A stretch of DNA of 25,600 nucleotides from Eubacterium sp. (GTDB taxonomy: Bacteria; Bacillota_A; Clostridia; Peptostreptococcales; Anaerovoracaceae), in assembly GCA_017425345.1 (NCBI GenBank), contig JAFOML010000022.1:1-25600 (forward strand). Reading direction: 5' to 3'. The stretch's first letter is position 1; every line of letters starts with the position of its first letter. Of this stretch, positions 14,850-23,721 are shown one piece after another. Under the pieces are notes generated by a model, which was not told the origin of the DNA, did not search any database, and worked only from the letters and a program-made list of their open reading frames with translations. The translations under genes and the position numbers were made by a program.

Positions 14850-16001
14850 ATGATCGATATCTGCATAATTGGCGCGGGGGCGGCCGGCATGGCGGCGGCC
14901 ATCCCGGCCGCGGCGGGCGCCCCGGGCTGCTCCGTCGTGATACTGGAGAAAGGAGACCGCCCCGGGCGCAAGATCCGGGCGAGCGGAAACGGCCGGTGCA
15001 ATCTGACCAATACCGCCTGCGCGCGCAGCCGCGAGGTGCGTGCGTTTTTCCGGTCGATCGGCGTGCAGACGACCGAAGAGCGGGAAGGCCGCGTCTATCC
15101 GTCGAGCTTTGACGCGGCAGATGTGGCGGAGGCGCTTTCGGAACGCTGCCGGGCGCTCGGCGTAGAGATTCGCTGCGGCACGGCATGCGAGACGGTGGAG
15201 CGGATATCCGGGGGGTTTGCTGTAGGTTTTGTACAAGGGAAGAAAAAAGGAACCCTGAAATGCCGCAAACTCCTGCTCGCCACAGGCGGCAAAGCAGCGC
15301 CCCAGCTCGGGACGACCGGCGACGGATACCGGCTCGCCGGAAAGCTCGGAATCTCCGTGACCCGGCTTGCCCCATCCCTGACCGCGGTGGAGATCGTCTC
15401 CGGCAACCGGGATCTCGCCGGAGTGCGGGCAGACGCGGAGGTCAGCCTGTACTACCGGGGCCGTGAGTACTTCCGGGAACGGGGCGAAGTACAGTTTACG
15501 GAGTATGGAATCTCGGGGATCTGTGTGTTCAATCTCTCGAGGAAGCTCGTTTTGCCGGCAGGAGAACGTCTGGAAGACGGGTTCCGGGAATATGAGATCC
15601 GGATCGATCTGCTCCCGTCGCTGTCCTTTGAGGAAGCGAAGCAGCTGATACAGGAGCAGATGGAAGCTGGGCTGACCGGCCCGGCGATCCTTAGGAGTAT
15701 CGTGCGGAAACCGCTGGCGGAGCGGATCTGGAAGGAAGCAGGAGAAGACCCGAAGAAGATCGCGGGGATCTGCAAGGCGTTCCGGATGAGACCGTCCGGC
15801 CTGCGCGGCTGGAAATACGCGCAGGTGACCCGCGGCGGCGTGCCGTATTCGGAAGTGAATGAGGAAACAATGGAATGCATACGGGTGCCTGGCCTCTATC
15901 TGGCAGGGGAGCTCATGGACAGTGACGGACCCTGCGGCGGCTGGAATCTCCAGCACGCCTGGGAGAGCGGCATTCGGGCAGGAAAGGGAATGATACGATG
16001 A
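14850..16001 (+). CDS. HI0933/BaiN-family FAD flavoprotein (aminoacetone oxidase family type)
   Basis: FAD-binding oxidoreductase of the HI0933/YhiN/BaiN family. The dinucleotide-binding loop GAGAAG is at 8-13 and is followed by ILEKGDRPGRKI and the family signature SGNGRCNLTN. ATGGKAAPQLGTTGDGY appears in the middle, and VPGLYLAGELMDSDGPCGGWNLQHAWESG is the C-terminal FAD site. At 383 aa it is shorter than YhiN (about 400): the segment between NLTN and FFRSIGV is brief, as in many clostridial members. Family members have been given various names (aminoacetone oxidase, bile-acid reductase BaiN) with little direct proof, so I leave the substrate open. The start region encodes an Ala/Gly-rich helix and is locally very G+C-rich. 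Its stop overlaps the next start (ATGA). Confidence 0.9.
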   Translation: MIDICIIGAGAAGMAAAIPAAAGAPGCSVVILEKGDRPGRKIRASGNGRCNLTNTACARSREVRAFFRSIGVQTTEEREGRVYPSSFDAADVAEALSERCRALGVEIRCGTACETVERISGGFAVGFVQGKKKGTLKCRKLLLATGGKAAPQLGTTGDGYRLAGKLGISVTRLAPSLTAVEIVSGNRDLAGVRADAEVSLYYRGREYFRERGEVQFTEYGISGICVFNLSRKLVLPAGERLEDGFREYEIRIDLLPSLSFEEAKQLIQEQMEAGLTGPAILRSIVRKPLAERIWKEAGEDPKKIAGICKAFRMRPSGLRGWKYAQVTRGGVPYSEVNEETMECIRVPGLYLAGELMDSDGPCGGWNLQHAWESGIRAGKGMIR

Positions 16002-17542
16002 GTAAGAATAGGTACAGACTGACACAGCTGAAGCTGACTCTGGATGAGAGCACCGCTGATATTCCGAAGAAGATCTCGCATAAGATGCAGATCAGCGAGG
16101 GGGATATCTCCGACGTGGAGATCACGCGCTGCTCGATCGACGCGCGTCATAAGAATGATATCCGTAAGGTGTTCAGCGTGGATTTCAGCACGGACCGCAA
16201 GCTGGACCTGCCGGAGGCACCTGTGGAGACGTATCAGGAAGTGCCGAGCGGCAGCGATGAGCTGAAACACCGCCCGATGGTCATCGGATTCGGCCCGTGC
16301 GGCATGTTTGCGGCCCTGCTCCTGGCAGAGCGCGGCTATCAGCCGATCGTGGTCGAGCGCGGCTACGACATGGAGACCCGCATCAAGGAGGTGGAGCGCT
16401 TCTGGGCGAAGGGCGTTCTGAATCCGGAATGCAATGTGCAGTTTGGTGAAGGCGGCGCGGGAACCTTTTCGGACGGCAAGCTGACGACCGGGATCAAGGA
16501 CGAACGGAAGCGGAAAGTGCTGGAGGAGTTTGTCGAAGCCGGCGCGCCGGAAGATATCCTCTACATGCAGAAGCCGCATATCGGAACGGATGTGCTCCGG
16601 GAAGTCGTCGTCAATATCCGCAAGAAGATCGAATCCCTCGGCGGCCAGGTGATCTTTGACGCCCGTATGAACCATCTGATGCTGAAGGACGGACACGTGA
16701 CCGGCGCGGTAACCCAGAAGGGCTATCAGCTCCGCTATATGCACGCAGATGTGATGGTGCTCGCGATCGGACACAGCTCCCGGGATACGCTGGAGAGCCT
16801 CGTGGATGACAATATGGCAATGGGCCTGAAGCCACTGTCCATCGGCGTCCGTATCGAACATCCGCAGGAGATGGTGGACCGGGCGCAGTACGGGGAGATG
16901 GCCGGCAATCCGGCGCTTCCACCGGCCGTATATAATCTGGCGCATCACTGCCGGAACGGACGCGGCGTCTATACCTTCTGCATGTGCCCGGGCGGAGAAG
17001 TGGTGGTTGCTTCCTCCGAGACCGGCGGCGTCGTCACGAACGGCATGAGTAACCGAAACCGGGACAGCGGAACGGCGAACAGCGCGGTGCTCGTGGATGT
17101 ACATCCGGAAGATTTTATCGGCGGCGGCATTCTGGCGGGCGTGGATTTTCAGCGCAAGTATGAGAGGATCGCATTCCGGAACGGCGGCGGCAAATACAAA
17201 GCGCCGACCTGCACCTGGGCGCAGTTCCGGGACGGAGCGCCGGAAGCGCAGGCCGTACTGGAGTGCCTGCCCGGATTCGCGATCGATGCGATCCGCGAGG
17301 CGATGCCGGAGTTCGGCCGCAAGCTGCGCGGCTTTGACTCAGACGACGCGGTGATCACCGCGGTGGAGAGCCGCAGCTCTTCCCCGATCCGCATGATCCG
17401 CGATGAGCATTATGAGAGCAATATCCGCGGACTGTTCCCGGGCGGCGAGGGCGCCGGCCACGCAGGCGGGATCATGAGCTCTGCCGTGGACGGTCTCCGC
17501 ATCGCAGAGGAGATCATCAGCAGGTATCAGCCGCTGGAGTAA
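15998..17542 (+). CDS. COG2509-type FAD-dependent dehydrogenase
   Basis: NAD(P)/FAD-dependent oxidoreductase of the uncharacterised COG2509 type. Residues 1 to about 85 form a small alpha/beta N-terminal domain typical of the group (KKISHKMQISEGDISDVEI). The FAD Rossmann loop is GFGPCG at 97-102. EGGAGTFSDGKLTTGIKD follows, then YTFCMCPGGEVVVASSE. The C-terminal flavin motif is GEGAGHAGGIMSSAVDGLRIAEEI. At 514 aa it is full length for the family. It is translationally coupled to the upstream flavoprotein by a 4-bp overlap and is the last gene before a strong terminator. No physiological substrate is established for the family to my knowledge; the neighbouring aldehyde dehydrogenase gives only a weak hint. 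Confidence 0.9.
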   Translation: MSKNRYRLTQLKLTLDESTADIPKKISHKMQISEGDISDVEITRCSIDARHKNDIRKVFSVDFSTDRKLDLPEAPVETYQEVPSGSDELKHRPMVIGFGPCGMFAALLLAERGYQPIVVERGYDMETRIKEVERFWAKGVLNPECNVQFGEGGAGTFSDGKLTTGIKDERKRKVLEEFVEAGAPEDILYMQKPHIGTDVLREVVVNIRKKIESLGGQVIFDARMNHLMLKDGHVTGAVTQKGYQLRYMHADVMVLAIGHSSRDTLESLVDDNMAMGLKPLSIGVRIEHPQEMVDRAQYGEMAGNPALPPAVYNLAHHCRNGRGVYTFCMCPGGEVVVASSETGGVVTNGMSNRNRDSGTANSAVLVDVHPEDFIGGGILAGVDFQRKYERIAFRNGGGKYKAPTCTWAQFRDGAPEAQAVLECLPGFAIDAIREAMPEFGRKLRGFDSDDAVITAVESRSSSPIRMIRDEHYESNIRGLFPGGEGAGHAGGIMSSAVDGLRIAEEIISRYQPLE

Positions 17543-17549
17543 AGAATTG

Positions 17550-17604
17550 AAAAACGGGGCAGCCTTTCCTGTAGTTCCTACATGGGAAAGGCACCCCGTT
17601 TTTT
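17550..17604. terminator. Bidirectional terminator between convergent genes
   Basis: AAAAACGGGG (17550-17559) pairs with CCCCGTTTTTT (17594-17604), and inside it GCCTTTCC pairs with GGAAAGGC (with one bulge). The A-run on one side and the T-run on the other let it terminate both the flavoprotein operon and gpmI, which converge here. Confidence 0.93.
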
Positions 17605-17624
17605 AGTGTCTGTTTGAATGGGCT

Positions 17625-19160
17625 CTATTTGACCAGCACGTCTCCGGTCATTTCCTCCGGGATCGGAATATCCATCAGCGCCAGCATCGTCGGCGCGATG
17701 TCTGCAAGCTTGCCCGGGCCATTGAACTCACGCGGCTCGTTTGCGATGTGGACGAGCGGCACCTGGTTTAAGGAGTGGGCCGTGACGACCTTCCCGTCGT
17801 GATCCAGCATGACATCCGCGTTGCCGTGGTCTGCCGTCAGCAGGATCTGGCCGCCCTTGGCGAGAACGGCTTCCGCGATCTTCGGCACGCAGGCGTTCAG
17901 CGTCTCGATCGCCTTAATGGCTGCCTCCATCACGCCGGTATGCCCGACCATGTCCGCGTTGGCGAAGTTCAGGATGATCATATCGTACTTCTCTGCCTCG
18001 ATCTGCTCGATGACCTTCTCCGTCACGAGATAGGCGCTCATCTCCGGCTGCAGGTCGTAGGTCGCGACCTTCGGCGACGGTACCAGAATGCGGTCCTCGC
18101 CCGGATTCGGCTCTTCCACGCCGCCATTGAAGAAGAAGGTGACGTGCGCGTACTTCTCGGTCTCCGCGATGCGCAGCTGCTTCAGTCCGAGGCTGCTCAC
18201 GTATTCGCCCAGCGTGTTCGGATAGGTCTCCGGCGGATAGGCGATCTCGACGTTCGGCATCGTGGCATCGTACTCGGTCATGCAGATGTAGACGATATCC
18301 TTCGGCTCTTTCTGTCTGACAAAACCATCAAACTCCCTGTCCACAAACGTCCGCGTGATCTCTCTCGCTCTGTCCGGACGGAAATTGTACATGATGATCG
18401 AATCGCCGTCTTCTACGGTGACCGCCTCTGCGCCTTCCGGAATCACTGCGGTCGGCTTGACGAACTCATCGTTCTCATCTCTCGCATAGGCGTTATCCAC
18501 GGCTTCCGCGCCGGATGCGGCAGTATAGCCGTTTGCCAGCGTGATCGTATCGTAAGCGAGCTGCACGCGCTCCCAGCGCTTGTCGCGGTCCATCGCGTAG
18601 TAGCGGCCGCTGATGGAAGCGATGCGGCCGCAGCCGAGCTCCTTCAGCTTCTCCTCCAACTGCTCAATATAGATCTTTGCGCAGCGTGGCGGCACGTCTC
18701 TGCCGTCCAGGAAGCAGTGGACCGCCATCCGGTCGAGTCCGCGGCCCTTTGCCACGTCCATGACAGCAAACAGGTGGTTGATGTGGCTGTGTACACCGCC
18801 ATCCGACAGCAGTCCGAAAAAGTGCAGTGTTCCGCCGGTCTCGATCGCGTGATCGATCGCGTGGAGCAGCGGCTCGTTCTTCTCCATGTTGTGGTTCTTG
18901 GCGTCCAGCGTGATGCGCTGCAGCGCCTGGTTGACGATGCGGCCGGCACCGATGTTCAGGTGGCCGACTTCCGAATTGCCCATCTGTCCGTCCGGCAGTC
19001 CGACCGGCTCTCCGCAGGCATCCAGACGAGTGGTCGGATACTTGGCAAAAATCTCATCCAGCGCCGGCTTATTCGCCTGCGCGATCGCGTTGCCGTAAGT
19101 CTCCTCATTCAGTCCGAAGCCGTCCATGATCAGCAGCATCGTAGGTCTCTTATCATTCAT
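17625..19160 (-). CDS. gpmI: 2,3-bisphosphoglycerate-independent phosphoglycerate mutase
   Basis: Interconverts 3- and 2-phosphoglycerate in glycolysis using two Mn ions and a phosphoserine. I start it at ATG 19160 because GAGGAA lies 6-11 nt upstream (19167-19172). An in-frame ATG at 19184 would add 8 residues but has no ribosome site. The result is 511 aa, the normal length. The nucleophile is Ser63 in GQMGNSEVGHLNIGAGR, and Asp13 (MDGFG) is a metal ligand. GLLSDGGVHSHINH, FLDGRDVPP, GRYYAMDRD and YNFRPDRARE follow in order. NFANADMVGHTG and TADHGNAD in the C-terminal half supply metal ligands of the alkaline-phosphatase fold. It is a single gene with its own strong promoter, convergent with the flavoprotein operon. 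Confidence 0.97.
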   Translation of the reverse strand: MNDKRPTMLLIMDGFGLNEETYGNAIAQANKPALDEIFAKYPTTRLDACGEPVGLPDGQMGNSEVGHLNIGAGRIVNQALQRITLDAKNHNMEKNEPLLHAIDHAIETGGTLHFFGLLSDGGVHSHINHLFAVMDVAKGRGLDRMAVHCFLDGRDVPPRCAKIYIEQLEEKLKELGCGRIASISGRYYAMDRDKRWERVQLAYDTITLANGYTAASGAEAVDNAYARDENDEFVKPTAVIPEGAEAVTVEDGDSIIMYNFRPDRAREITRTFVDREFDGFVRQKEPKDIVYICMTEYDATMPNVEIAYPPETYPNTLGEYVSSLGLKQLRIAETEKYAHVTFFFNGGVEEPNPGEDRILVPSPKVATYDLQPEMSAYLVTEKVIEQIEAEKYDMIILNFANADMVGHTGVMEAAIKAIETLNACVPKIAEAVLAKGGQILLTADHGNADVMLDHDGKVVTAHSLNQVPLVHIANEPREFNGPGKLADIAPTMLALMDIPIPEEMTGDVLVK

Positions 19161-19208
19161 ACTTAGTTCCTCACTGTTTTCCATGTTCGTTACTCAATTA
19201 CTATCGAT

Positions 19209-19237
19209 ATGTTATGGGTTTTTGGCGGTTTTGTCAA
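19209..19237 (-). promoter_or_regulatory. Promoter of gpmI
   Basis: Minus-strand TTGACA (19232-19237), a perfect -35, lies exactly 17 bp from TAACAT (19209-19214). The transcript would start about 40 bp before ATG 19160. This is the best vegetative promoter in the window. Confidence 0.85.
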
Positions 19238-19327
19238 CCGTTACTTGCACGGTCAAACGGGGCTTTCGAGCGCCGGAAAGGATTGTCAAATCATTAACAC
19301 AGAATGGTTTTGTATCATGGTAAAGTG

Positions 19328-19336
19328 TGCTATAAT
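19328..19336 (+). promoter_or_regulatory. Extended -10 promoter of addA
   Basis: TGCTATAAT at 19328-19336 combines a perfect -10 with an upstream TGC. The -35 region is only TTTTGT/TTGTAT-like around 19308-19315. AAGGAG at 19344-19349 and ATG 19357 follow, giving a short leader. Confidence 0.7.
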
Positions 19337-19356
19337 GATGCTTAAGGAGAAAAAGG

Positions 19357-22300
19357 ATGGCCTGGACGGAGCAACAACAGAAAACTATAGACGTCAGAGA
19401 TCACAATATTCTGGTCGCCGCAGCGGCAGGATCCGGAAAGACCGCCGTGCTCGTGGAGAGGATCCAGAAGATGGTGACAGAGGAGGATGTGCCGATCGAT
19501 TCGATGCTGATCGTCACGTTCACCAACGCGGCGGCCGCGGAGATGAAGGAGAAGATCCGCCGGGCGCTGAAGACGAAGGCCGCGGAACATCCGGAGGACC
19601 GGAAGTGCAGAGCGCAGCTTGACCGGCTGCCCGGCGCGGCGATCAGCACGTTTCATTCGTTTGCGCTCTCGGTGATCCGCAATTTCTTCTATCTGATCGA
19701 CCTGGAACCGGACTTTTCCATCTGCGATGAGGCGCAGGGAACGGTCCTGCTCGAAGAAGCGCTGGATGAACTGCTGGAGGAGTACTACGAGGAAGGCAGT
19801 CCGGCGTTTTATCAGTTTATGGACTGGTACGGAACGGAGCGTGGCGATGAGCAGGTCCGGAATATGCTGAGACAGGTATACCGCAATCTGCTTTCTCTGG
19901 CAGATCCGTTCGGTGAGCTCGCGAAAGCGCGGGAGGAGATCGGCCTTTCGGAAGAGGCATACATGGAATCGCGCGTGATCACCGCCATGAAGGAGATCAT
20001 CTTCCGGCGGATTGCCCTCGCAGAGGGTCACCTGCGCCGGGCCGTTTCAGTGCTTACCGGCGCCGGTCTCGACCGTCTTGCCGCCACCTGTATGGGCGAG
20101 CTGGACGTGCTCGAACGGGCAGGCGAGCTGGCGGAAGCCGGTGATTACAGCGCGCTTGGCGCATGCCTCAGTGCGCATAAGTACCAGACGCTGCGGGCGA
20201 AAAAGGATGAGAAGGAATCCTATGACCCGGTCAAGGAGCAGGTCAAATCGCTTCGCAATCTCGCGAAGAGCGAGGAGAAAGCGCTCCTGGAGCAGTTTTT
20301 CACCGAGGAGCTCTCCGCGCAGCTTGCGCTGGTGCGCGAGTCTGCGCCGCTTGCGGAAACGCTGGACGGGATGCTTCACCGGCTGGATGCGATCTTCAGC
20401 GCGAAGAAGCGCGAGAATAAGAAAGTGGACTTCAGTGATATCGAGCATCTGTGTCTCTCCATTCTGCAGAAGGAAGAGGCGGCATCGTTTTATCGGAAGA
20501 AGTTTCAGTATATATTTGTGGATGAATACCAGGATACCAGTATCCTGCAGGAGACGATCCTGACCAGGATCTGCAGGGAAAACAACCTGTTCATGGTCGG
20601 GGATATCAAGCAGAGTATCTATAAATTCCGTCTGGCGGAGCCGGAGATCTTCCAGCGCCGGTATGAGCGATACCGCGCAGGGAAAGTCCGTAAATCGATG
20701 AAGATCGATCTGAACTGGAATTTCCGCAGCAAGCCCGCGGTTCTGGCGGGCATCAACGCGATGTTTGAGCCGATCATGGACGGATATGACGAGGACGCCC
20801 GGCTGTATCCGGGCATCCCCTATGAAGGGGAGTATTCGTTTGCCCCGAAGCTCTATCTGATCGATACGGCGGGGCAGGAGGATACGGATGAGGCGGTCCG
20901 TGACCTGAAGGCCGGAGAGCTGGAGGCGCTGGAAGTGTGCCGGCTGATCCAGGAGAATCTCGGCCGTCCGTATTACGACAGTAAGACGGAAAAGGTCCGG
21001 CATCTCCGCTACCGGGACATCGTCATCCTCATGCGGTCGGTGGTGAATTCCGCGCCGGTCTACGTGGAAGCGATGAAGGCCTGCGGGATCCCGCTGTTCG
21101 TGGATGACGCCGACGGCTATTTCGACACGATGGAAGTGAATGTCTTCCTGAATCTGCTGCGCGTGATCGACAACCAGTACCGCGATGTACCGCTCATCAG
21201 CGTGCTCCGTTCGGAGATCTTCGGATTCTCCACCGATGAGCTGGCGGAGATCCGCCGGCTGCATCCGAGAGGATCGTACGCAGAGGGGTTCTGGGCGCTG
21301 GCGGCGGATGAGACGTGTGAGGCGGAAGTGGCGGGGCGCTGCCGCGAAGCAGCAGCGCGGCTTCACGCCTGGAAGACGCTTGCGCTGGCGATGCCTCTCC
21401 CACAGTTTGTATGGCACCTGCTCACGGAAACCGGCTACTACCTGATCATGGGCGCGATGCCGGACGGTGTCCAGCGCCAGGCGAATCTCCGCGCGCTGGT
21501 CGACAAGACGGAATCGTTCTGTGAGAACGGGCAGCAGTCGCTCTTCAGCCTGCTCCGGTATATCGATTCGGTGCGCAGCAGGAACGTCAAGACCGGGCAG
21601 GTCCGGCTGCTCAGTGAAAAGGACGATGTGGTCCGCATCATGACGATCCACAAGAGCAAGGGGCTGGAGTTCCCGATGGTCATCACCGCCGGCATGGGCC
21701 GCCGGCTGAACTATACAAGGTCAGGCGGGAAAGTCGTTTTTCATAAGGACATCGGCCTCGGCATGTACTACGAGGATCCGGAACGTCATCTGGAACTGCC
21801 GGAGCTCCCGTATCATGTGATCATGGACCGGCTGCACCGGGAGGAAGCGGAGGAGAATATCCGCGTGCTCTACGTGGCGCTGACGCGCGCCAGAGAGTTT
21901 CTGTTCATGACCGGAACCGTCGCCGATGCAGAAAAGTATATTGAGGATAAGGAAATCGGGCTCACCAGTGATGGGACCTATCTGGGGATGCTTGCGAATC
22001 TGCCCGCATATGAGATCATAACGCCGGACGATCTGCTGCTGCCGCCGGCGGCGGCAGCAGGGGCGGCGGACGCCGCCCCGCAGGCAGAAGCCTGCGCAGA
22101 TCGCCTTGCCTACCGGTACCCATACCCGGAGGCGGGTTTGATCCGTTCCAAGTATTCCGTCAGCGCGCTGAACCGGAAAGCCCATCAGGTGCTGCTCTCC
22201 CGCACAGCTGAGGATGCGGAAGAGCCGGAACCGGACCTGAATCCGGAGTCTGCCGGCGCGGCGGGAAGAAACGATGTGGATGCGAACTGCGCAGCGCGTA

Positions 22301-22875
22301 CGCAGATACGCCTCGCAGAACCGCTCTTCATGACCGGGGAGCAGCAGATGACTGCCGCGCAGCGCGGCACGATCTATCACGGCTTTATGGAGCGAATCGA
22401 CTTCAGCAGAGCTTTCCGGGAGAGCGTACAGTATCTGGAGGGTGAGGCGGAAGATTTTGTCCGGAAGGAGATCTTCACGGACGAAGAGGTGCGCGCCGTA
22501 GACCTTCGGAAGATCACCGCCTTTTTCCACACGCCGCTCGGACAGCGGTGCGTCCGCGCCTTCGAACGCGGCGAACTCTTCCGCGAGCAGAGCTTCAACC
22601 TGCGGAGCAAGCTCGCCGGAGAGGAGATTCTGATCCAGGGAATCATCGACTGCTGTTTCCTCGAGGAGGGAAAGGCAGTCCTGATCGACTATAAGACGAA
22701 TTGGATCGACCGTTCCAGGCCGTTTGAAGAGGAGGCGGAACGGCTGAAAAACGTATACGGGGAACAGATCCGCCTGTACCGTGAGGCGCTCGCGAAAGCG
22801 CTGGGCGTGCCGGTCGACGAGGCATATCTCTACCTGTTCTCCGCAGAAGCTTGTATTGAGGTAAGTGAAACATGA
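19357..22875 (+). CDS. addA: ATP-dependent helicase/nuclease subunit A
   Basis: UvrD-type helicase fused to a RecB-family nuclease; in AddAB it processes double-strand breaks for RecA. ATG 19357 follows AAGGAG. The Walker A loop is AAAAGSGKT (Lys28). FTNAAAAEMKEKIR is motif Ia, and the Walker B is VDEYQDTS with D389 and E390. GDIKQSIYKFR and NWNFRS follow; TIHKSKGLEFP has His765; VLYVALTRARE is motif VI. After a long Ala/Pro/Glu-rich linker (about 890-1000) comes the nuclease: RGTIYHGFMERID, Asp1098 in GIIDCCF, and DYKTN with Asp1111 and Lys1113, so the nuclease looks active. The length of 1172 aa is slightly short for the family. addB normally precedes addA; here the upstream gene is divergent gpmI and addA has its own promoter. 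The stop overlaps the next start. Confidence 0.94.
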   Translation: MAWTEQQQKTIDVRDHNILVAAAAGSGKTAVLVERIQKMVTEEDVPIDSMLIVTFTNAAAAEMKEKIRRALKTKAAEHPEDRKCRAQLDRLPGAAISTFHSFALSVIRNFFYLIDLEPDFSICDEAQGTVLLEEALDELLEEYYEEGSPAFYQFMDWYGTERGDEQVRNMLRQVYRNLLSLADPFGELAKAREEIGLSEEAYMESRVITAMKEIIFRRIALAEGHLRRAVSVLTGAGLDRLAATCMGELDVLERAGELAEAGDYSALGACLSAHKYQTLRAKKDEKESYDPVKEQVKSLRNLAKSEEKALLEQFFTEELSAQLALVRESAPLAETLDGMLHRLDAIFSAKKRENKKVDFSDIEHLCLSILQKEEAASFYRKKFQYIFVDEYQDTSILQETILTRICRENNLFMVGDIKQSIYKFRLAEPEIFQRRYERYRAGKVRKSMKIDLNWNFRSKPAVLAGINAMFEPIMDGYDEDARLYPGIPYEGEYSFAPKLYLIDTAGQEDTDEAVRDLKAGELEALEVCRLIQENLGRPYYDSKTEKVRHLRYRDIVILMRSVVNSAPVYVEAMKACGIPLFVDDADGYFDTMEVNVFLNLLRVIDNQYRDVPLISVLRSEIFGFSTDELAEIRRLHPRGSYAEGFWALAADETCEAEVAGRCREAAARLHAWKTLALAMPLPQFVWHLLTETGYYLIMGAMPDGVQRQANLRALVDKTESFCENGQQSLFSLLRYIDSVRSRNVKTGQVRLLSEKDDVVRIMTIHKSKGLEFPMVITAGMGRRLNYTRSGGKVVFHKDIGLGMYYEDPERHLELPELPYHVIMDRLHREEAEENIRVLYVALTRAREFLFMTGTVADAEKYIEDKEIGLTSDGTYLGMLANLPAYEIITPDDLLLPPAAAAGAADAAPQAEACADRLAYRYPYPEAGLIRSKYSVSALNRKAHQVLLSRTAEDAEEPEPDLNPESAGAAGRNDVDANCAARTQIRLAEPLFMTGEQQMTAAQRGTIYHGFMERIDFSRAFRESVQYLEGEAEDFVRKEIFTDEEVRAVDLRKITAFFHTPLGQRCVRAFERGELFREQSFNLRSKLAGEEILIQGIIDCCFLEEGKAVLIDYKTNWIDRSRPFEEEAERLKNVYGEQIRLYREALAKALGVPVDEAYLYLFSAEACIEVSET
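22036..22095. repeat. Three consecutive perfect hairpins inside addA
   Basis: Three inverted repeats stand end to end. CTGCTGCCGCC (22036-22046) pairs with GGCGGCAGCAG (22050-22060). GGGGCGGCG (22060-22068) pairs with CGCCGCCCC (22071-22079). GCAGGC (22080-22085) pairs with GCCTGC (22090-22095). All stems are perfect, with loops of 2-4 nt. They encode an Ala/Pro-rich piece of the linker between the helicase and nuclease domains (residues about 894-913), where insertions would be tolerated. Confidence 0.8.
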
Positions 22876-23720
22876 GCATTGGACTGATACTGGAAGGCGG
22901 CGGGATGCGCGGCGCCTTCACCACGGGCGTACTGGATTATCTGATGGATCAGGAGATCTGGTTCGATCACATCATCGGCGTTTCGGCCGGCGCCTGCCAC
23001 GCCTGCAGCTACGCGAGCCGGCAGCGCGGCAGATCGTACGCGGTCTTTACCGATTATCTGGATGATCCGCGTTATCTGAGCGTGCAGAGTCTTCTGAAGA
23101 CGGGAGACATCTTCGGCGCGGAGTTTATCTACCACGAGATCCCGGAAAAGCTGTATCCGATTGACAACGAAGCGTTCATTGCGAGCGGCGTCAAACTGCA
23201 GGTGGTCACGACCAACTGTGAAACGGGGCTTGCAGAGTACCCGCAGATCATGGATATGTTCGAGGATATGCCATATGTCCGCGCCTCGAGCTCCCTGCCG
23301 CTGGTTTCGCGCATGGTGCCGATCGACGGCGGACTGTATCTCGATGGCGGCATCACGGATTCGATCCCGGTCCGGGAGTCGATCCGGCAGGGGAATAAGA
23401 AGAACGTGGTGATCCTGACGCAGCCGCTCGGCTACCGGAAGGATCTGAAGCAGCCGCTGACGCCGGCTTTCCGGATGCGTTACCGGAAATATCCGAGGCT
23501 GGTAGAGGCGCTGATCGAGCGGAACGCACGCTACAATGAGACCCTGGAGCTGATCGAGTTCCTGCGGCTGCACGGAGATCTGTTCGTGATCGCGCCGATG
23601 GGCGATCTTGGCATCGGACGGATGGATAAGGATATCAAAAAGCTGAGACGCGGCTATCAGGAAGGCTACTATGTAACGGAGGGCCTTTCGGAAAAGCTCC
23701 GCGCATTCCTGGAGGAATAG
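22872..23720 (+). CDS. Patatin-like phospholipase family protein
   Basis: Serine lipid acyl hydrolase of the patatin fold with a Ser-Asp dyad. The oxyanion loop GGGMRGAF is at 9-16. The nucleophile elbow GVSAGA has Ser38 and is followed by a Cys/Ala-rich stretch. The second catalytic residue is Asp158 in YLDGGITDS. At 282 aa it is like the bacterial RssA/YjjU-type single-domain proteins. There is no signal peptide, so it should be cytosolic or membrane-peripheral. The C-terminal third is basic (RMRYRKYPRLVEALIERNARYNE). The start ATG 22872 overlaps the addA stop (ATGA), so it is translationally coupled, and the next gene begins 1 bp after its stop. The natural lipid substrate is unknown, and the link with addA may be only operon convenience. 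Confidence 0.92.
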   Translation: MSIGLILEGGGMRGAFTTGVLDYLMDQEIWFDHIIGVSAGACHACSYASRQRGRSYAVFTDYLDDPRYLSVQSLLKTGDIFGAEFIYHEIPEKLYPIDNEAFIASGVKLQVVTTNCETGLAEYPQIMDMFEDMPYVRASSSLPLVSRMVPIDGGLYLDGGITDSIPVRESIRQGNKKNVVILTQPLGYRKDLKQPLTPAFRMRYRKYPRLVEALIERNARYNETLELIEFLRLHGDLFVIAPMGDLGIGRMDKDIKKLRRGYQEGYYVTEGLSEKLRAFLEE

Positions 23721-23721
23721 G

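Noticed and set aside
14870..14932. Very G+C-rich palindromic stretch at the start of the HI0933-type flavoprotein gene
   Set aside because: It includes GGCCGG/CCGGCC, but the stems are interrupted, and the residues fit the expected Rossmann glycine loop and Ala-rich helix. Ordinary coding is enough to explain it.
15998..16001. Possible frameshift or gene fusion between the two flavoproteins
   Set aside because: Both proteins have complete family N- and C-termini; the 4-bp ATGA overlap is normal translational coupling, as at dnaE-pfkA and addA-patatin.
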